Below, piece after piece: positions 27,023-27,461 of a stretch of 27,461 nucleotides of DNA. Origin of the DNA: a virus. Both the position numbers and the translations under genes were made by a program. Below the pieces are notes generated by a model. It saw only the letters and a program-made list of their open reading frames with translations, searched no databases and was not told where the DNA came from. The stretch is from positions 1-27,461 of IMG/VR virus record IMGVR_UViG_3300044491_002403; one strand, written 5' to 3'. The first letter of the stretch is position 1, and each line of letters opens with the position of its first letter.

Positions 27023-27136
27023 ATGGCTGCTCAAAGACAAAAGAATGTAAAACGAACAGTAGGTAAGGGAGGTAACTTCCGATCTACTAAGAGTGGTGCA
27101 GGAATGACCAAAAAAGAAATAACTACTCACCTGTGA
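27023..27136 (+). CDS. 37-residue basic miniprotein, DUF6321-like N-terminal motif
   Basis: ATG at 27023 opens a 37-codon frame ending in TGA. The product has six Lys, three Arg and a single acidic residue (E32). Its centre reads GKGGNFRSTKSGAGMTKK. As I recall them, phage and other proteins with the DUF6321-type motif share an N-F-R-x-T-x-x-GAGMT-x-K core that usually continues into a longer Arg/Pro/Gly-rich tail. Here the frame stops nine residues after GMT, just before the terminator, so it looks like a minimal or truncated form. The start lies 4 bases past the preceding stop. An ATG at 27018 in another frame gives only ten codons and is not preferred. The strong motif match over a short span makes a real gene likely. 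Function is unknown; the charge suggests nucleic acid binding. Confidence 0.6.
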   Translation: MAAQRQKNVKRTVGKGGNFRSTKSGAGMTKKEITTHL

Positions 27137-27141
27137 ACAAC

Positions 27142-27173
27142 AAAAAAGGGGTACAAATTGTACCCCCTTTTTT
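27142..27173. terminator. Bidirectional intrinsic terminator between convergent genes
   Basis: The stem GGGGTAC (27148-27154) pairs with GTACCCC (27160-27166) around the loop AAATT. It is flanked by A6 (27142-27147) on the left and, after one extra C, T6 (27168-27173) on the right. The A and T tracts give a U-run on whichever strand is transcribed, so the element can stop the rightward virion operon and the leftward gene alike. The T-run overlaps the stop codon of the minus-strand gene. Confidence 0.88.
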
Positions 27174-27461
27174 ATTTTGTTTTTTCTATATACTTAATAA
27201 CCAACTTTAAATTATCAATAGTTGCGTCACAACTATCATCATCTGGCTCCCAAGTACCTGTACGTAGCATGTGAATGTCTTCTACAACTGCAAGCAATGC
27301 TTCCAATGTTTCTTTACGTTCTTTATCAGCTTTTGTTTTTGGTACAAAATTTTCTTTTACGAAGTTTTCCCACCTTTCAGACACATCATTAACTTCTTTT
27401 ACAATAATGTCAAGACCGTTGAATCTTGATGCATCCTTTCCATAAGTTAACTTAGCTATTG
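27172..27461 (-). CDS. Small helical hypothetical protein, 3' end of a convergent gene (start outside window)
   Basis: On the minus strand the frame is open from the window edge to a TAA at 27174-27172, giving 95 complete residues. An in-frame GTG at 27384 could start a 70-residue product. But the upstream codons (a stretch reading IAKLTYGKDASRFNGLD) look equally protein-like, so the gene probably begins beyond 27461. The product is charged and mostly helical, with Trp in SERWENF and TGTWEPDD segments and a single Cys. No signal peptide or membrane segment is visible. I do not recognise the family. It is the only minus-strand gene in the window and faces the virion block across the shared terminator, so it likely belongs to the opposite transcription block of the genome. 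Confidence 0.65.
   Translation of the reverse strand, partial: IAKLTYGKDASRFNGLDIIVKEVNDVSERWENFVKENFVPKTKADKERKETLEALLAVVEDIHMLRTGTWEPDDDSCDATIDNLKLVIKYIEKTK

Noticed and set aside
27018-27050. ATG overlapping the stop codon at 27018 as a gene start
   Set aside because: It gives only ten codons before a stop. The ATG at 27023 in another frame gives the motif-bearing 37-residue product.
1-27461. Stop-codon reassignment (TAG or TGA recoded), known in some crAss-like phages
   Set aside because: All large frames are uninterrupted under the standard code, six genes end in TAA and one in TGA, and none needs read-through of any stop.
1-27461. tRNA genes, CRISPR arrays, insertion sequences, integrase or attachment sites
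   Set aside because: No cloverleaf, regularly spaced repeats, terminal inverted repeats or transposase motifs were seen; almost every base belongs to a coding sequence.

Overview
The window reads as part of the genome of a crAss-like phage (order Crassvirales), a short-tailed dsDNA phage of Bacteroidota. The evidence is an unbroken + strand run of very large, AT-rich virion-type genes. One of them is a 12.5 kb ORF whose product carries the DFDID catalytic motif of the crAss-like virion RNA polymerase, the family typified by Cellulophaga phage phi14:2 gp66. The one roomy intergenic gap holds a promoter of Bacteroidota type (TTG-N20-TATATTTG), and the gene starts lack Shine-Dalgarno sequences. 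All seven stop codons seen are TAA or TGA, and the reading frames make sense under the standard code, so there is no sign of stop-codon reassignment. The host is probably a Bacteroidota bacterium, but sequence alone does not show whether it is marine or gut.

Layout: 3-3206 is the 3' part of a large beta-rich tail protein (muzzle/nozzle-like), cut by the window start. After a promoter at 3223-3253 come five tightly packed genes: a Gly-rich protein with a C-terminal cysteine-hydrolase-like domain (3258-5399); a protein with an N-terminal glucosaminidase and three tandem repeats (5411-7357); a helical putative cargo protein (7361-10396); a 4155-residue polyprotein-like virion RNA polymerase with an N-terminal extension and a zincin metallopeptidase (10403-22870); and a 1382-residue protein with a degenerate copy of the zincin module and a hydrophobic C-terminal helix (22870-27018, overlapping by one base). 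A 37-residue basic miniprotein (27023-27136) closes the run. A bidirectional hairpin terminator (27142-27173) follows, then the end of a convergent minus-strand gene that runs off the window (27172-27461).

Inferred working model: the first gene builds the tail tip. The next two supply wall-degrading activities to the virion. The 7361 product, the giant polymerase and the last large protein are probably packaged and delivered into the host, where the polymerase starts early transcription before any phage gene is expressed. The terminator at about 27.15 kb marks a boundary between this rightward virion/transcription block and a leftward block, as is common in crAss-like genomes. No tRNA, CRISPR array, insertion sequence, integrase or attachment site was seen. 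Apart from the short gaps described below the window is essentially fully coding.
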